NCBI GenBank assembly: GCA_963665075.1
Contig: OY762063.1
Span: 1,116,001-1,180,000 of the forward strand
Length of the DNA: 64,000 bases
Direction of reading: 5' to 3'
Source of the DNA: JAPULR01 sp963665075
Lineage (GTDB): Bacteria > Chloroflexota > Dehalococcoidia > Lucifugimonadales > GCA-2712585
Shown: piece after piece, positions 1 to 8,777 of the stretch
Position numbering within the stretch: position 1 is the first letter of the stretch
Layout: every line of letters begins with the position of its first letter
Notes under the pieces: generated by a model
Told to the model about the DNA's origin: nothing
What the model saw: only the letters and a program-made list of their open reading frames with translations
Database searches by the model: none
Translations under genes and position numbers: made by a program

Positions 1-416
1 AAAGGACCAGAATCCTATATTTCGTGACCTTCTCCGTTCTGGTGATAATCCACATGGCTCTGATAGCCGTGTATGAAACAGCCGTCAATGACAAGGACGC
101 CATCTACGAAACCTGGACGGCCATCTGGGCCACGTCCTCGCGAATGGCCCCGGCGTGGGTGGTTGTTTCCTTAATTTTGGCCGAGGTAGGAGACTGGTCT
201 ATGGTACTGGCAGAGATATTCCGCGAAAAGCGACGCAAAGAGCAGGAACGGCGCATACAGGAAGCGTCTAGCCAAGCGCGAGGCGAGGGACGCGCTGAAT
301 TGCAAGCGCGATGGGAAGCGTGGCTTAAACGACGTGAAGAGGCGGAGGAGAACAGCCTCCCCTTCGACGAACCGCCACCGTCCCTCAAGGATTCCGAAAA
401 TGGGAGCGTCAGCTAA
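1..416 (+). CDS. hypothetical membrane-anchored protein, 5' end probably outside window
   Basis: I do not recognise the family. The frame is open to the left edge of the window, so the true start may lie upstream; a GTG at 24 is the first start codon visible. The N-terminal part is hydrophobic (one likely membrane segment near VLVIIHMALIAVY and another near WVVVSLILAEV), followed by a charged, probably helical tail rich in Arg, Glu and Lys that ends in a Pro/Asp/Glu-rich segment. The stop (414-416) overlaps the ATG of the next gene, so the two are probably translationally coupled. The last 71 residues, from 201 on, are repeated almost entirely in the next gene. Confidence 0.55.
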   Translation, partial: RTRILYFVTFSVLVIIHMALIAVYETAVNDKDAIYETWTAIWATSSRMAPAWVVVSLILAEVGDWSMVLAEIFREKRRKEQERRIQEASSQARGEGRAELQARWEAWLKRREEAEENSLPFDEPPPSLKDSENGSVS

Positions 417-643
417 TGGTACTGGCAGAGATATTCAGGGAAAAAAGGCGCAAAGACCAGGAGCGGCGCATACAGGAAGCGTCTACCCAAGCATTAGACG
501 AAGGACTCACCAAGGGACGAGACGAAGTGCAGGCGCGGTGGGAGGCTTGGAACAGCCGCCGCCTTGAGGCGGAGAACAACAACCTCTCCTTCGACGAACC
601 TCCTCCATCCCTGGACGACTCGGAAAACGGGAGTGTTAGCTGA
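416..643 (+). CDS. small charged protein, duplicate of the tail of the preceding gene
   Basis: This 75-residue protein has no recognised domain. It begins MVLAEIFREKRRK and ends DSENGSVS, the same as the C-terminal 71 residues of the preceding protein apart from scattered substitutions and a four-residue longer middle. It lacks the membrane segments of its parent. Its start overlaps the upstream stop (TAATG) and its stop overlaps the ispH start (TGATG, 641-645), so all three genes look translationally coupled. A partial tandem duplication that kept an open frame is the simplest explanation. Whether the short copy has its own function cannot be told from sequence. Confidence 0.6.
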   Translation: MVLAEIFREKRRKDQERRIQEASTQALDEGLTKGRDEVQARWEAWNSRRLEAENNNLSFDEPPPSLDDSENGSVS

Positions 644-1545
644 TGGAAATCATCCTCAGTTCCCCCAGAGGCTTCTGCGCCGGAGTGGTTCGCGCCATCG
701 AAATCGTCGAGCTCTGCCTGCAAAAGTTCAAGCCGCCTATCTACGTCAAGCACGAAATCGTCCACAACCCCTACGTGGTCAAAGCCCTGGAAGAGAAGGG
801 CGCCATCACCGTTGACACCGTCGAAGAGATCCCCCCCAACTCCAACGTGGTCTTCTCGGCCCACGGCTCTCCCCCGGACGACTTTCAGAAGGCCTGTGAC
901 CGCAACCTTCGCGTGATCGACGCCACCTGCCCCCTCGTAACCCGCGTCCATAACGAGGCTAAGAAGTACACTGCCGAAGGCAAGCGCGTCATCCTCGTCG
1001 GCCACCGCGGCCACGCAGAAGTCAACGGGACGATGGGCCAAGCCCCGATGGCCCTTGTTGACGACACCGGCCCCGAAGAACTCCCCGGCTGGGAGTCCGA
1101 CACCCCCGTAGCCGTCCTCACCCAGACCACCCTTTCCGTGGACGATACCGCCCGCGCCATCTCAAAAATACAAGGCCGCTTCACCGACGCCCTCGTGCGC
1201 AACGACCTTTGCTACGCTACCACAAACAGGCAGGAAGCCGTCAAGAAGCTCGCCGAGCGGGTGGACATGGTGCTTGTCATAGGCGCCCAGAACAGCTCCA
1301 ACTGCAACCGCCTCCGCGAAGTCGCCGAGCGCCACGGCGTCCCGGCCTACCTTGTAAACAGCGCCGACGACCTCAAGGAAGAATGGCTTGCGGATAATAT
1401 GAAAGTAGGCATCACCTCCGGCGCTTCAACCCCCGAGGTGTTGGTGGACGAGGTTATCTCCAAGCTCAAGCCCGATAAAATCTCCACCCTGAACGTCATC
1501 GAGGAGGACGTGACCTTCGTCCTCCCCAGAGAGTTCAGGGGATAG
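643..1545 (+). CDS. ispH: 4-hydroxy-3-methylbut-2-enyl diphosphate reductase
   Basis: IspH reduces HMBPP to IPP and DMAPP, the last step of the MEP isoprenoid pathway, in the cytosol using a [4Fe-4S] cluster. The 300-residue protein has the three cluster cysteines in the family contexts: Cys12 (GFCAGV), Cys96 (DATCPLV) and Cys190 (LCYATTNRQ). The HAEVNGT motif supplies the catalytic Glu at about residue 126, and the SSNCNRLREVA motif is present. Length is normal for the bacterial enzyme. The ATG at 643 overlaps the upstream stop, which fixes the start and suggests coupling to the small gene before it. queF follows on the same strand. Confidence 0.97.
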   Translation: MEIILSSPRGFCAGVVRAIEIVELCLQKFKPPIYVKHEIVHNPYVVKALEEKGAITVDTVEEIPPNSNVVFSAHGSPPDDFQKACDRNLRVIDATCPLVTRVHNEAKKYTAEGKRVILVGHRGHAEVNGTMGQAPMALVDDTGPEELPGWESDTPVAVLTQTTLSVDDTARAISKIQGRFTDALVRNDLCYATTNRQEAVKKLAERVDMVLVIGAQNSSNCNRLREVAERHGVPAYLVNSADDLKEEWLADNMKVGITSGASTPEVLVDEVISKLKPDKISTLNVIEEDVTFVLPREFRG

Positions 1546-1594
1546 CAGCCATCCTGCCCGCTTGACGGAGACGGCGCACATAGGCGAAACCGGA

Positions 1595-2014
1595 ATGCGA
1601 ATCCCAGACCTGCACGAACAGTACGTCAGCCTGGACACCAAGCTGGAAATTAGAGGCGCGGAGGCCATCGACGCCCAATGCCTCCTCGCCTTCAACTACG
1701 AATACCCCGACAATCCCGCCCAGGTGTCGATGGACACGGACGAATTCACCGCCCTGTGTCCGTGGACCGGGTTGCCCGACTACGGAACCCTCACCATCGA
1801 CTACACTCCGTCGGACAAGCTAATCGAGCTAAAGTCGCTGAAATACTACCTGCTTTCCTACCGGGACGTGGGCATCGTTCAGGAACATGCCGCCAACCGC
1901 ATACTTCAGGACCTGGTAGAACTGTGCCAACCCCGGGCTATGAAAATAACCCTGGACTACAAAGTCCGAGGCGGCATTCACACCGTAGTCACCGCCGAAT
2001 ACCCGCCCCGCTAG
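1595..2014 (+). CDS. queF: NADPH-dependent 7-cyano-7-deazaguanine reductase
   Basis: QueF reduces the nitrile preQ0 to preQ1 in queuosine tRNA modification. The unimodular tunnelling-fold type is seen: nucleophilic Cys in TALCPWTG followed by the partner Asp in LPDYGT, then the QueF signature ELKSLKYYLLSYRD, and the HE context (IVQEHAAN). I chose the ATG at 1595; an in-frame TTG at 1562 would add 11 residues, and neither has a strong ribosome-binding site. It lies shortly after ispH on the same strand, and converges with the Rieske gene downstream. Confidence 0.95.
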   Translation: MRIPDLHEQYVSLDTKLEIRGAEAIDAQCLLAFNYEYPDNPAQVSMDTDEFTALCPWTGLPDYGTLTIDYTPSDKLIELKSLKYYLLSYRDVGIVQEHAANRILQDLVELCQPRAMKITLDYKVRGGIHTVVTAEYPPR

Positions 2015-2030
2015 GACATTAGCCGCCGTC

Positions 2031-2348
2031 CTACTTCTCCGGCCCCAGGAGAATATCGCTCCCCTCCACCTTCACCTCGTAGGTCGGCACGTCCTCGAAG
2101 GCCGGCGGCGTCATCGCCTTGCCGGTTCGCACGTTGAAACACGCGCCGTGCAGCGGACACTCCAGCAAGTCCCCGTCCAGATAGCCGTCCGCCAGATATG
2201 CCATTGCGTGGGTGCACTCCCCACCGATGGCGCAGATGTCCCCATCGGCATTGATAAGCGCCACCAACTCGCCGCCGACCTCCACTGACTTCGTCGCGCC
2301 GGGGGGCAAATCGTCAACCTGGGCCACCTTGATGAACTCGTCAGCCAT
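2031..2348 (-). CDS. Rieske [2Fe-2S] ferredoxin
   Basis: A 105-residue soluble Rieske protein with the two cluster motifs C45-x-H47 (ECTHAMAY) and C64-x2-H67 (ECPLHGACF), the size and form of the ferredoxins that feed ring-hydroxylating dioxygenases, and of the NirD-like small subunit. There is no signal peptide or membrane anchor, so it is cytosolic. The ATG is preceded by a purine-rich stretch (GAGGAG). No oxygenase or reductase gene lies beside it, so its partner is unknown. It converges with queF. Confidence 0.9.
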   Translation of the reverse strand: MADEFIKVAQVDDLPPGATKSVEVGGELVALINADGDICAIGGECTHAMAYLADGYLDGDLLECPLHGACFNVRTGKAMTPPAFEDVPTYEVKVEGSDILLGPEK

Positions 2349-2709
2349 AACTCCTCCTCATATATCCGTCCGGCGCTCCCAGGCGCCGCCCTGTCATAAA
2401 CCGTCTCTCCCCGCCGTTCCCCTCCATCATTCCGGCGAAAGCCGCAATCCATCTTCCCCCTCCGCACTGAGCGGGAATCCATATTATATACCAAACAAGG
2501 CCGTTGTCAGTCCCTTTCCAAGCGCAGCATAAGGCTTCGACGCCATATCGGATACGAACGTCGCAAAAAGTATGAATTTCTTGACACTCCCAAAGGCGGC
2601 TGACTATGATGTAGGCATTCAACAGGCATACGCGCGCTGTACCTTTGTAACGGCCACAAGTTCATTCCACCGGGGCTTGATTATCCCCCGGCGAGGAGGA
2701 GGAGATTCC
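2349..2709. other. intergenic region with a degenerate dispersed repeat
   Basis: This gap separates divergently transcribed Rieske and DUF1800 genes, so it should hold promoters for both. Around 2430-2480 there is a degenerate copy of the palindromic ATTCCCGC-type repeat seen in seven better copies elsewhere in the window (attccggcgaaagcc, then gagcgggaatcc). I see no convincing gene; an in-frame extension of the DUF1800 frame to 2572 is rejected because a strong ribosome-binding site and the paralogue both fix the start at 2710. Confidence 0.5.
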
Positions 2710-4128
2710 ATGAGCAGCAGAGACATCGAACTGATGGCACATCTCTTGCGGAGGGCCGGCTTCGGCGCCACCCGCGACGAGTTGGAGGCCTACGCAGCCA
2801 AAGGCTACGAAGCCACCGTGGAGGAATTGGTGGATCCCGAGGGCCACGGCATCCCCCACGTGGACGCGGACAACTTCTACCGCCACCATCCGGCGTCGGA
2901 GAATCCGGGCGGCAACCCCACCAACGGCCAGGCCCAGTGGATGTACCGCCTCATCAACTCCCCACGCCCCCTCGAAGAGAAGATGACCCTCTTCTGGCAT
3001 CACGTCTTCGCCACCGGCAACGCCAAGGTTGACCACTGCGCCGTTGTGCTCGAGCAGATCGACACCTTCCGCAAGCACGGCCTCGGCAGCTTCCGGGACC
3101 TGCTGCTCATGGTGTCGAAGGACCCCGCCATGATCTTCTGGCTCGACAACAACGAGAACCACAAGCACGCGCCCAACGAAAACTGGGGTCGGGAACTGCT
3201 GGAGCTCTTCTCGATGGGCCAGGGCAACTACACCGAGCAGGACGTGAAAGAAGCCTCTCGCGCCTTCACCGGCTGGACCATCGAACCCAGCCTGCCGCGG
3301 ATGCCCTTCCAGCGCTATCCCTGGTACTTCGAGTACCGACCTGAAGACCACGACGACGGCGAAAAGGTCTTCCTCGGCCACCGCGGCCGATTCAACGGCG
3401 AGGACATCATCAACATCATCGTCCGCCAGCCGGCAACGGCCCGCTTCATCGCCCGCCATCTCTACAACTTCTTTGTGGCTGATGAAGTGCAGGTTCCCAG
3501 CTGGCAGGATGAGGCCCCCCGCGACCCCGTCGCCATCAACCTCATCGGCGAGACGCTTATGACCTCCGGCTACGACATGCGCGCTACCATGCGAATGCTT
3601 CTGAACTCCGACTTCTTCAAGGACGAGAGCATCTGGTACGCCAAGGTCAAGAGTCCCGCCGAAATCGTCGCGGGCACCATGCGGCTGGTCAAGGACCACC
3701 AGTCCCCCAGCCCCGGCATCGGCGAAATCGGCCTTGAGCCGGGCTACCAGGGTCAGGCCCTCCTCGACCCGCCCAGCGTCGAGGGCTGGCACACCGGCAA
3801 GGAGTGGATCGACAGCGGCTCCCTCCTGCGCCGCATCAACTTCGTCGCCGACCGGGTGGGCGACACCAGTCTGCCCGGAGTTCGCTCCATCATCGACCGT
3901 CTTTCCAACGCCGAAGACATGACCGCCGATGAAATGGTGGACGCCTGCATAGACCTCATCGGCCCCGTCCGCGTCACCGGCGACACCCGCGAGGAAATCG
4001 TCACTCACGTGGAGAAGGGAGGCCCGGTGCGGCGCGGCGTCTCCGAAGAGGAGAAGGCGGCCTTCGCCCGCCGCGTCGGTGAGACTTTGCAGCTTATCGC
4101 CTCTACCAGGGAATTCCAGTTCGGCTAG
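2710..4128 (+). CDS. DUF1800 family protein (copy 1)
   Basis: DUF1800 proteins are large, poorly characterised bacterial proteins with no known activity. This 472-residue copy opens MSSRDIELMAHLLRRAGFGAT, the family N-terminus, and carries the family core LINSPRPLEEKMTLFWHHVF, WLDNNENHKHAPNENWGRELLELFSMG and DPPSVEGW. The ATG at 2710 follows GGAGGAGGAG and gives exactly the length of the paralogue at 14133, so the longer upstream frame is rejected. No signal peptide is visible. The next gene encodes an NHL propeller, the same order as in the second copy, which suggests that the two proteins work together. Confidence 0.92.
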   Translation: MSSRDIELMAHLLRRAGFGATRDELEAYAAKGYEATVEELVDPEGHGIPHVDADNFYRHHPASENPGGNPTNGQAQWMYRLINSPRPLEEKMTLFWHHVFATGNAKVDHCAVVLEQIDTFRKHGLGSFRDLLLMVSKDPAMIFWLDNNENHKHAPNENWGRELLELFSMGQGNYTEQDVKEASRAFTGWTIEPSLPRMPFQRYPWYFEYRPEDHDDGEKVFLGHRGRFNGEDIINIIVRQPATARFIARHLYNFFVADEVQVPSWQDEAPRDPVAINLIGETLMTSGYDMRATMRMLLNSDFFKDESIWYAKVKSPAEIVAGTMRLVKDHQSPSPGIGEIGLEPGYQGQALLDPPSVEGWHTGKEWIDSGSLLRRINFVADRVGDTSLPGVRSIIDRLSNAEDMTADEMVDACIDLIGPVRVTGDTREEIVTHVEKGGPVRRGVSEEEKAAFARRVGETLQLIASTREFQFG

Positions 4129-4188
4129 GCCGCAGCAACGAATCAAAGGATGCCAACAATCTTGAAATAGGGAAGGCTCGAAAGTCAG

Positions 4189-5208
4189 ATGCAGACCATC
4201 AGCGTTAAGGGAAGGGTTTACAACTACAGCCATTGCGTGGGACGCAACGCCGTGTCCGGCGCGGGATTCCACTATCCCAACGCCCTCGCCAGGGGCGACG
4301 GCCACATTGTCTACGTGGTCAACCAGCCGGACGAACTCCAGCCCGTTCCCCACGTGACCAAGGTGTCCGTGGGCGGCGATTGGTTCGAGGAGGAGCACGT
4401 CTGCGACTTCGGCAAGCGGGGCGAAGGCGACGGAAACTTCGTCTGGCCCTCCGCAGTCGCTTTGGATTCGCAGGGTAGGGTCTTCGTCGCCGACGAATGG
4501 CTCAACCGCGTCAGCATATTCGACGGCGACGGAAACTTCCTCGGCAAGTGGGGAACCCCAGGCGCCGGGAGGGGCCAGCTTAGCGGCCCAACCGGACTGG
4601 CCTTCGACAGCGAGGACAACGTCTTCGTCACTGAGATTAACGGCCATAGGGTCCAGAAGTTCACCGCCGACGGCGAGTACGTCACCGGATGGGGAGGCGA
4701 GGGTACGGACCACGGTCGCTTCACCCAGCCCTGGGGCGTCGCCGTAGATTCCGACGACAACGTGTACGTGGCCGACTGGCACAATGACCGGGTGGAAAAA
4801 TTCTCCGGTGATGGCGCTTTCCTGGCGTCTATCGGAGAAGCGGGCGACAATCAAGGGCAGCTTCGCCGCCCAAGCGACGTTGCCGTGGACAAGGACGGGG
4901 ACGTTTACGTATCCGACTGGTGGAACCACAAAATCGAGGTATACGACCCCGACGGCGCCCACGTAACCACCTTCATCGGCGATGCGGAGCGGCTCTCCAA
5001 GTGGGCCGAAACCGTCGTCGCTTCCAACCCCGATGCTATGAAGGCGCGCCTGCGGGTGAAGAGCCTGGAGCCGGAATGGAGGTTCACCCGTCCCACCGGC
5101 GTGGACGTGGGCGACGACGGGCGCATCATGGTCGTCGAAAGCCAGCGTATGCGCATCCAGATCTACCAGAAAGAAGAGAATTGGGTGGAGCCCCAGTTCA
5201 ACCTGTAG
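4189..5208 (+). CDS. NHL-repeat beta-propeller protein (copy 1)
   Basis: A 339-residue protein made almost wholly of NHL repeats, each of the form GxFxxPxGVAVDSDDNVYVADxxNDRVxKF, about five to six blades between residues 75 and 250, then a C-terminal blade (TRPTGVDVGDDGRIMVVES). NHL propellers bind proteins, RNA or peptides, or act as lyases; no catalytic signature can be assigned here. No signal peptide is seen. It starts 60 nt after the DUF1800 gene and is probably cotranscribed. The copy at 15590 follows the other DUF1800 gene and shares the start of the mature sequence (VYNYSHCVG / TYNYSHNVG) and the end (DPQFNL / EPQFNL). Confidence 0.88.
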   Translation: MQTISVKGRVYNYSHCVGRNAVSGAGFHYPNALARGDGHIVYVVNQPDELQPVPHVTKVSVGGDWFEEEHVCDFGKRGEGDGNFVWPSAVALDSQGRVFVADEWLNRVSIFDGDGNFLGKWGTPGAGRGQLSGPTGLAFDSEDNVFVTEINGHRVQKFTADGEYVTGWGGEGTDHGRFTQPWGVAVDSDDNVYVADWHNDRVEKFSGDGAFLASIGEAGDNQGQLRRPSDVAVDKDGDVYVSDWWNHKIEVYDPDGAHVTTFIGDAERLSKWAETVVASNPDAMKARLRVKSLEPEWRFTRPTGVDVGDDGRIMVVESQRMRIQIYQKEENWVEPQFNL

Positions 5209-5288
5209 CCGCCGCAATGTCCTGTCAACCTACTGGTCCACGCCGCGTCAAGCCCGTGGGCCAGTTTACTTTTCAATGAGGTGAACCC

Positions 5289-7232
5289 ATGCCAAGTCCC
5301 ATAACCCCGGACATCATCTATGAGTTGACGTCCTACACGTCCCCCACCCTTTATCCCCAAGGAACGCAGCTAGCCTTTGCCCAGTCCAAGGTTGACCGGG
5401 ATTCCATGAAGACGAACTCCCGCATCATGCTGACTTCCTTAGACGATGGGGCTGCCCGCGCCTTCACCCAAGGCCCCAAGGACTCCGCGCCCCAGTTTTC
5501 GCCCGACGGCAAGACCCTCGGCTTCCTGCGTCCCGACGACAAGGGCCGCGCCCAGATATGGACCATCAGCATCGACGGCGGCGAGGCGACCCAGGCAAGC
5601 AGCGCAGAGGGTGGTGTGGCGGAATTCTCCTGGTCTCCGAACTCCGACGCCCTCGCCTACGCCTCCGACGTGGATCCGAATCGCGCCCCCGACGACCATG
5701 ACTACGACAAAGACCCAAGAGTCCGCATCGTCCGCCGCATAACCTATCGCGCCGACAACCTGGGCTGGCGCGGAGACATGTATCGCCAGCTTTTCGTGGT
5801 CAACCTGGGGGACGGTTCAACTCACTCCCTCACCGGCGGCGACTACGACAACGGATCGCCGCGTTGGTCTCCCGACGGGCAGAGCATCGCCTTCGTCTCC
5901 GCCCGCCGACCCGACCGGGAGACCGTTCCCTATAACGAAATCTACGTTGTGTCCGCCGATGGCAGCGAGGTGGAATGCCGTTCCGACGGTCTATCCAGCA
6001 TAGGGGCCTTGGCATGGTTGCCGGATTCCGAAGGATTGGTGGTTATCGGCTCCGAGGATGACGAAATCGGCGCGGCCTGGCAGGGCAAGTTATTCGTCCT
6101 CCAGCAGGGTCAACAGCCCCGGCTCATCGGCGGCGATTCCGTCAGACCCGTGGCCGGCTTCCCGCCCCTAATGCCCAGCCCTCAGCTTTTCGTCACAGAC
6201 GATAGCGTGACCTTCATGGGCGATTCCCACGGACAGTCCTACGTCTGCCGCGTTTCCCTGAGCGGCGGCGAAACGGAGCGCATAACCTCCGGCGGCGTCC
6301 AGATTACGGAGATGACGGTGGACGCCGCCTCCCAAAACGCCGTTGTGGTGGCAGCCTCCCCCGATTCCGCCGGAGACCTCCAAGCCGTAGACCTTTCATC
6401 GGGTCAATCCAAGACGCTGACCGACGGCAACCAGGCCTACTTCAACGACCACCCACCGGCGACGATGCGGAAGTCCTCGCTGACTCGTGTGGGTATGGAA
6501 GTAGAATCCAGGCTGCTCCTCCCGCCTGGATTCGACGAATCAGAACGGTATCCGATGGTGGTCAACATCCACGGCGGGCCTCACGGCTCCTTCTACGACG
6601 GATTCAACCCGGTGGAGCAGGTCTTGGCCACGGCGGGATACCTGGTCCTCAGCGTCAACCCCCGCGGCTCCTCCACCTACGGGCCGGACTTCCTCAAGGC
6701 CGTGCTGCGCGACTGGGGCGGCGAGGATTACCGGGACATCATGGCCTCCGTCGACGAGATCTCCGCGCGGCCCTACGTGGACACCGACCGCGTGGGCGTC
6801 TACGGATACAGCTACGGCGGATTTATGAGTTCGTGGGCCATCGGCCACGACACGCGCTTCGGGGCAGCCGTCGTCGGCGCGCCCTGCATAGACCTGCTCG
6901 GCATGTACGGCACGTCCGACATCGGCGTCAGCTTCGGGGAGCGTCAATGGGGCGGCCTGCGAAAGGACAACATAGAGCACTACCTGGAGCATTCGCCCCT
7001 TACCTACGCGGATAGAGTCGAGACCCCGGTGTTGCTGCTCCACGGCGAATCCGACCATCGCTGCCCCATCGAGCAGAGCGAGCAGTACTTCGTGACGCTG
7101 AGGCGGCTGGGCAAGGAAGTGGAATTCGTCCGCTTCCCCGGAAGCTCCCACGCCTTCCTGCGCGCCGGCCACCCCAAAATGCGGGAGGAGTACCTGAGCC
7201 GCACCCTCGCCTGGTTCAAGAAGCACCTCTAG
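5289..7232 (+). CDS. S9-family prolyl oligopeptidase / acylaminoacyl-peptidase
   Basis: A 647-residue serine peptidase of the prolyl oligopeptidase family. Residues 1-390 form a PD40/TolB-type beta-propeller (repeats such as SPDGKTLGFLR, SPDGQSIAFVS) and residues 400-647 an alpha/beta hydrolase. The catalytic triad can be placed: Ser508 in GYSYGGFM, Asp589 in GESDHRCP and His621 in SSHAFL. The family cleaves short peptides or N-acylated residues, usually in the cytosol, and no signal peptide is seen here. ATG at 5289 follows GAGGTG. Likely peptide catabolism; the exact substrate cannot be read from sequence. Confidence 0.93.
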   Translation: MPSPITPDIIYELTSYTSPTLYPQGTQLAFAQSKVDRDSMKTNSRIMLTSLDDGAARAFTQGPKDSAPQFSPDGKTLGFLRPDDKGRAQIWTISIDGGEATQASSAEGGVAEFSWSPNSDALAYASDVDPNRAPDDHDYDKDPRVRIVRRITYRADNLGWRGDMYRQLFVVNLGDGSTHSLTGGDYDNGSPRWSPDGQSIAFVSARRPDRETVPYNEIYVVSADGSEVECRSDGLSSIGALAWLPDSEGLVVIGSEDDEIGAAWQGKLFVLQQGQQPRLIGGDSVRPVAGFPPLMPSPQLFVTDDSVTFMGDSHGQSYVCRVSLSGGETERITSGGVQITEMTVDAASQNAVVVAASPDSAGDLQAVDLSSGQSKTLTDGNQAYFNDHPPATMRKSSLTRVGMEVESRLLLPPGFDESERYPMVVNIHGGPHGSFYDGFNPVEQVLATAGYLVLSVNPRGSSTYGPDFLKAVLRDWGGEDYRDIMASVDEISARPYVDTDRVGVYGYSYGGFMSSWAIGHDTRFGAAVVGAPCIDLLGMYGTSDIGVSFGERQWGGLRKDNIEHYLEHSPLTYADRVETPVLLLHGESDHRCPIEQSEQYFVTLRRLGKEVEFVRFPGSSHAFLRAGHPKMREEYLSRTLAWFKKHL

Positions 7233-7349
7233 CCCTCCACAAACCGCCACCACAAACCAACTCGCAGGGGCGACCAGCCGGTCGCCCCTGCCCTTCATGC
7301 AACCCCATTCTCTCTCGTAGGGGCTGGTTTGAAACCAGCCCTGCCTGGC
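7233..7349. repeat. two short palindromes of the GGGGCG-type repeat
   Basis: Two inverted repeats lie between the peptidase and the small membrane gene: aggggcgacc-agcc-ggtcgcccct near 7266-7290 and tagggGCTGGTTTgAAACCAGCcct near 7318-7345. They resemble copies at 13436-13465, 24543-24570 and 59138-59165 in design (a palindromic core flanked by GTAGGGGC / GCCCCTAC), although the core bases differ. They may double as transcription end signals between convergent genes, but there is no T-run. Confidence 0.6.
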
Positions 7350-7514
7350 CTAGGTAAAACAACAAATAATCACAACCACGGCCAAGGCTGCGACGGCCAG
7401 AAGAAGGGCGCCAATCATAACCTGCTGCACCATCCCCACTGCCACGAAGGGAAGCGTTATCAGCTTGACGGGAAGCATCAATATCCCCGTTAGAACTTTC
7501 ATGAGGGCGGACAT
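7350..7514 (-). CDS. small hydrophobic membrane protein
   Basis: A 54-residue protein with two predicted membrane segments (VLTGILMLPVKLITLPFVAVGM and VMIGALLLAVAALAVVVIICC). I recognise no family. The ATG at 7514 is chosen over an in-frame ATG at 7547 because AAGGAG sits at normal spacing before it. The gene is isolated, converging with the peptidase. Small size lowers confidence, but the ribosome-binding site and consistent hydrophobicity support a real gene. Confidence 0.55.
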   Translation of the reverse strand: MSALMKVLTGILMLPVKLITLPFVAVGMVQQVMIGALLLAVAALAVVVIICCFT

Positions 7515-7648
7515 AAGCTGCTCTCCTTGAATTTCGATTTCTTGCACCCCACTTTACCACGCCCCGCCTCGGCGGGCTAATCCTGCCCTCTCACTCGCCC
7601 ACCTCAATTGTGATAGGATACGAGGACATCCACCCAGGAGGCAGCGTC

Positions 7649-8743
7649 ATGGCCATCACGGGACAGGGAATCATCTCAAGAACCCCCGGCGAGCGGACGG
7701 AACTCGAAGAAATCGTCGTCTATCCCCCCGGGCCGGGCGAAGTCCTGGTCAAGATTCAGGCCAGCGGCGTCTGCCACACGGACCTGCACTACAAGCTGGG
7801 CAAGATTGACGACAAGTTCCCTTATCTCCTCGGACACGAAGGCGCGGGAATCGTCGAAGCCGTCGGCGAAGGCGTGACCGAGCCGAAGGTCGGCGACTAC
7901 GTTGTCCTGGCCTGGCGCGCGCCCTGCCAGTATTGCCGCTTCTGCCGAATCGGGCAGAATCAGCTTTGCGCCGCGAGCCTCAACGCCGAGCCGCGCATGT
8001 ACGCAAAGAAGGACGGCAAAGTCCTGAATCCCGCTCTGGGCATCGGCACCTTCTGCACCCATACCGTAGTCGCGGCCAAGCAGGCCGTCCCAGTGCCGAG
8101 GGAGTGCCCGCCGGTGCAGGCCTGCCTCATCGGCTGCGGCGTCATGACCGGCGTCGGCGCGTGTTTGTACACCGCCGGCGTCCGCCGGGGCAGCAGCGTC
8201 GCCGTCTACGGCTGCGGCGGCATCGGTTCCAGCGTCATCATGGGCGCCAAGCTCTCCCGCGCCGCGACCATCATCGCCGTGGACATCGCCGACAACAAGC
8301 TGGACTGGGCCAAAGAATTCGGCGCGACCCACGTTGTCAACGCCACCGAAACCGACCCGGTGGAAGCAATCAAGGAAATCACCGGCGGAAACGGCGTGGA
8401 CTTCTCCTTCGAGTGCGTCGGAATGCCTCAAACCCTCGACCAGGCCCTCTGGTCGCGGGACTTGGCGGGAACGTGCACCCTCATCGGCGTCCCGGACCCG
8501 ACGATGAAGCTGGAACTGCCCATGCTTCAATTCTTCGGCCTGGGTGGAAATCTGCGCGTCAGCTGGTACGGCGACTGCCTGCCGTCGAGAGACTTCCCGC
8601 TTCTCTCCGAATGGTACATGAGCGGCGAGTTGGACCTGGACAGAATGGTCACCGACACCATCAGCCTGAAGGAAACGGAAGCGGCCTTCGACGCTATGGA
8701 ACGAGGCGAAACCCTCCGTTCCGTCATCACCTTCCCGGATTAG
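7649..8743 (+). CDS. zinc-dependent alcohol dehydrogenase, S-(hydroxymethyl)mycothiol dehydrogenase-like
   Basis: A 364-residue medium-chain dehydrogenase. The catalytic zinc motif GVCHTDL and GHEGAGIVEAVG are present, the structural zinc site is intact (C-x2-C-x2-C-x7-C in CQYCRFCRIGQNQLC) and the Rossmann motif is YGCGGIGSSV. Text-level similarity to the actinobacterial mycothiol-dependent formaldehyde dehydrogenase is high, including GINDEYPFLLGHE-like, LGCGVMxGxGA-like and SWYGDCLPxxDFP motifs. It may oxidise thiol-bound formaldehyde or another alcohol with NAD. ATG at 7649 follows AGGAGG. The GYD gene starts 34 nt downstream and is probably cotranscribed. Substrate assignment is inference. 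Confidence 0.88.
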   Translation: MAITGQGIISRTPGERTELEEIVVYPPGPGEVLVKIQASGVCHTDLHYKLGKIDDKFPYLLGHEGAGIVEAVGEGVTEPKVGDYVVLAWRAPCQYCRFCRIGQNQLCAASLNAEPRMYAKKDGKVLNPALGIGTFCTHTVVAAKQAVPVPRECPPVQACLIGCGVMTGVGACLYTAGVRRGSSVAVYGCGGIGSSVIMGAKLSRAATIIAVDIADNKLDWAKEFGATHVVNATETDPVEAIKEITGGNGVDFSFECVGMPQTLDQALWSRDLAGTCTLIGVPDPTMKLELPMLQFFGLGGNLRVSWYGDCLPSRDFPLLSEWYMSGELDLDRMVTDTISLKETEAAFDAMERGETLRSVITFPD

Positions 8744-8777
8744 AAACCACGAATCACCCCGCAGCAGGAGGAATAGA

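Noticed and set aside
2662..5217. 851-residue open frame on the minus strand
   Set aside because: It is antisense to the DUF1800 and NHL genes, which have clear families, starts and paralogues. Strong GC bias at third positions opens such shadow frames.
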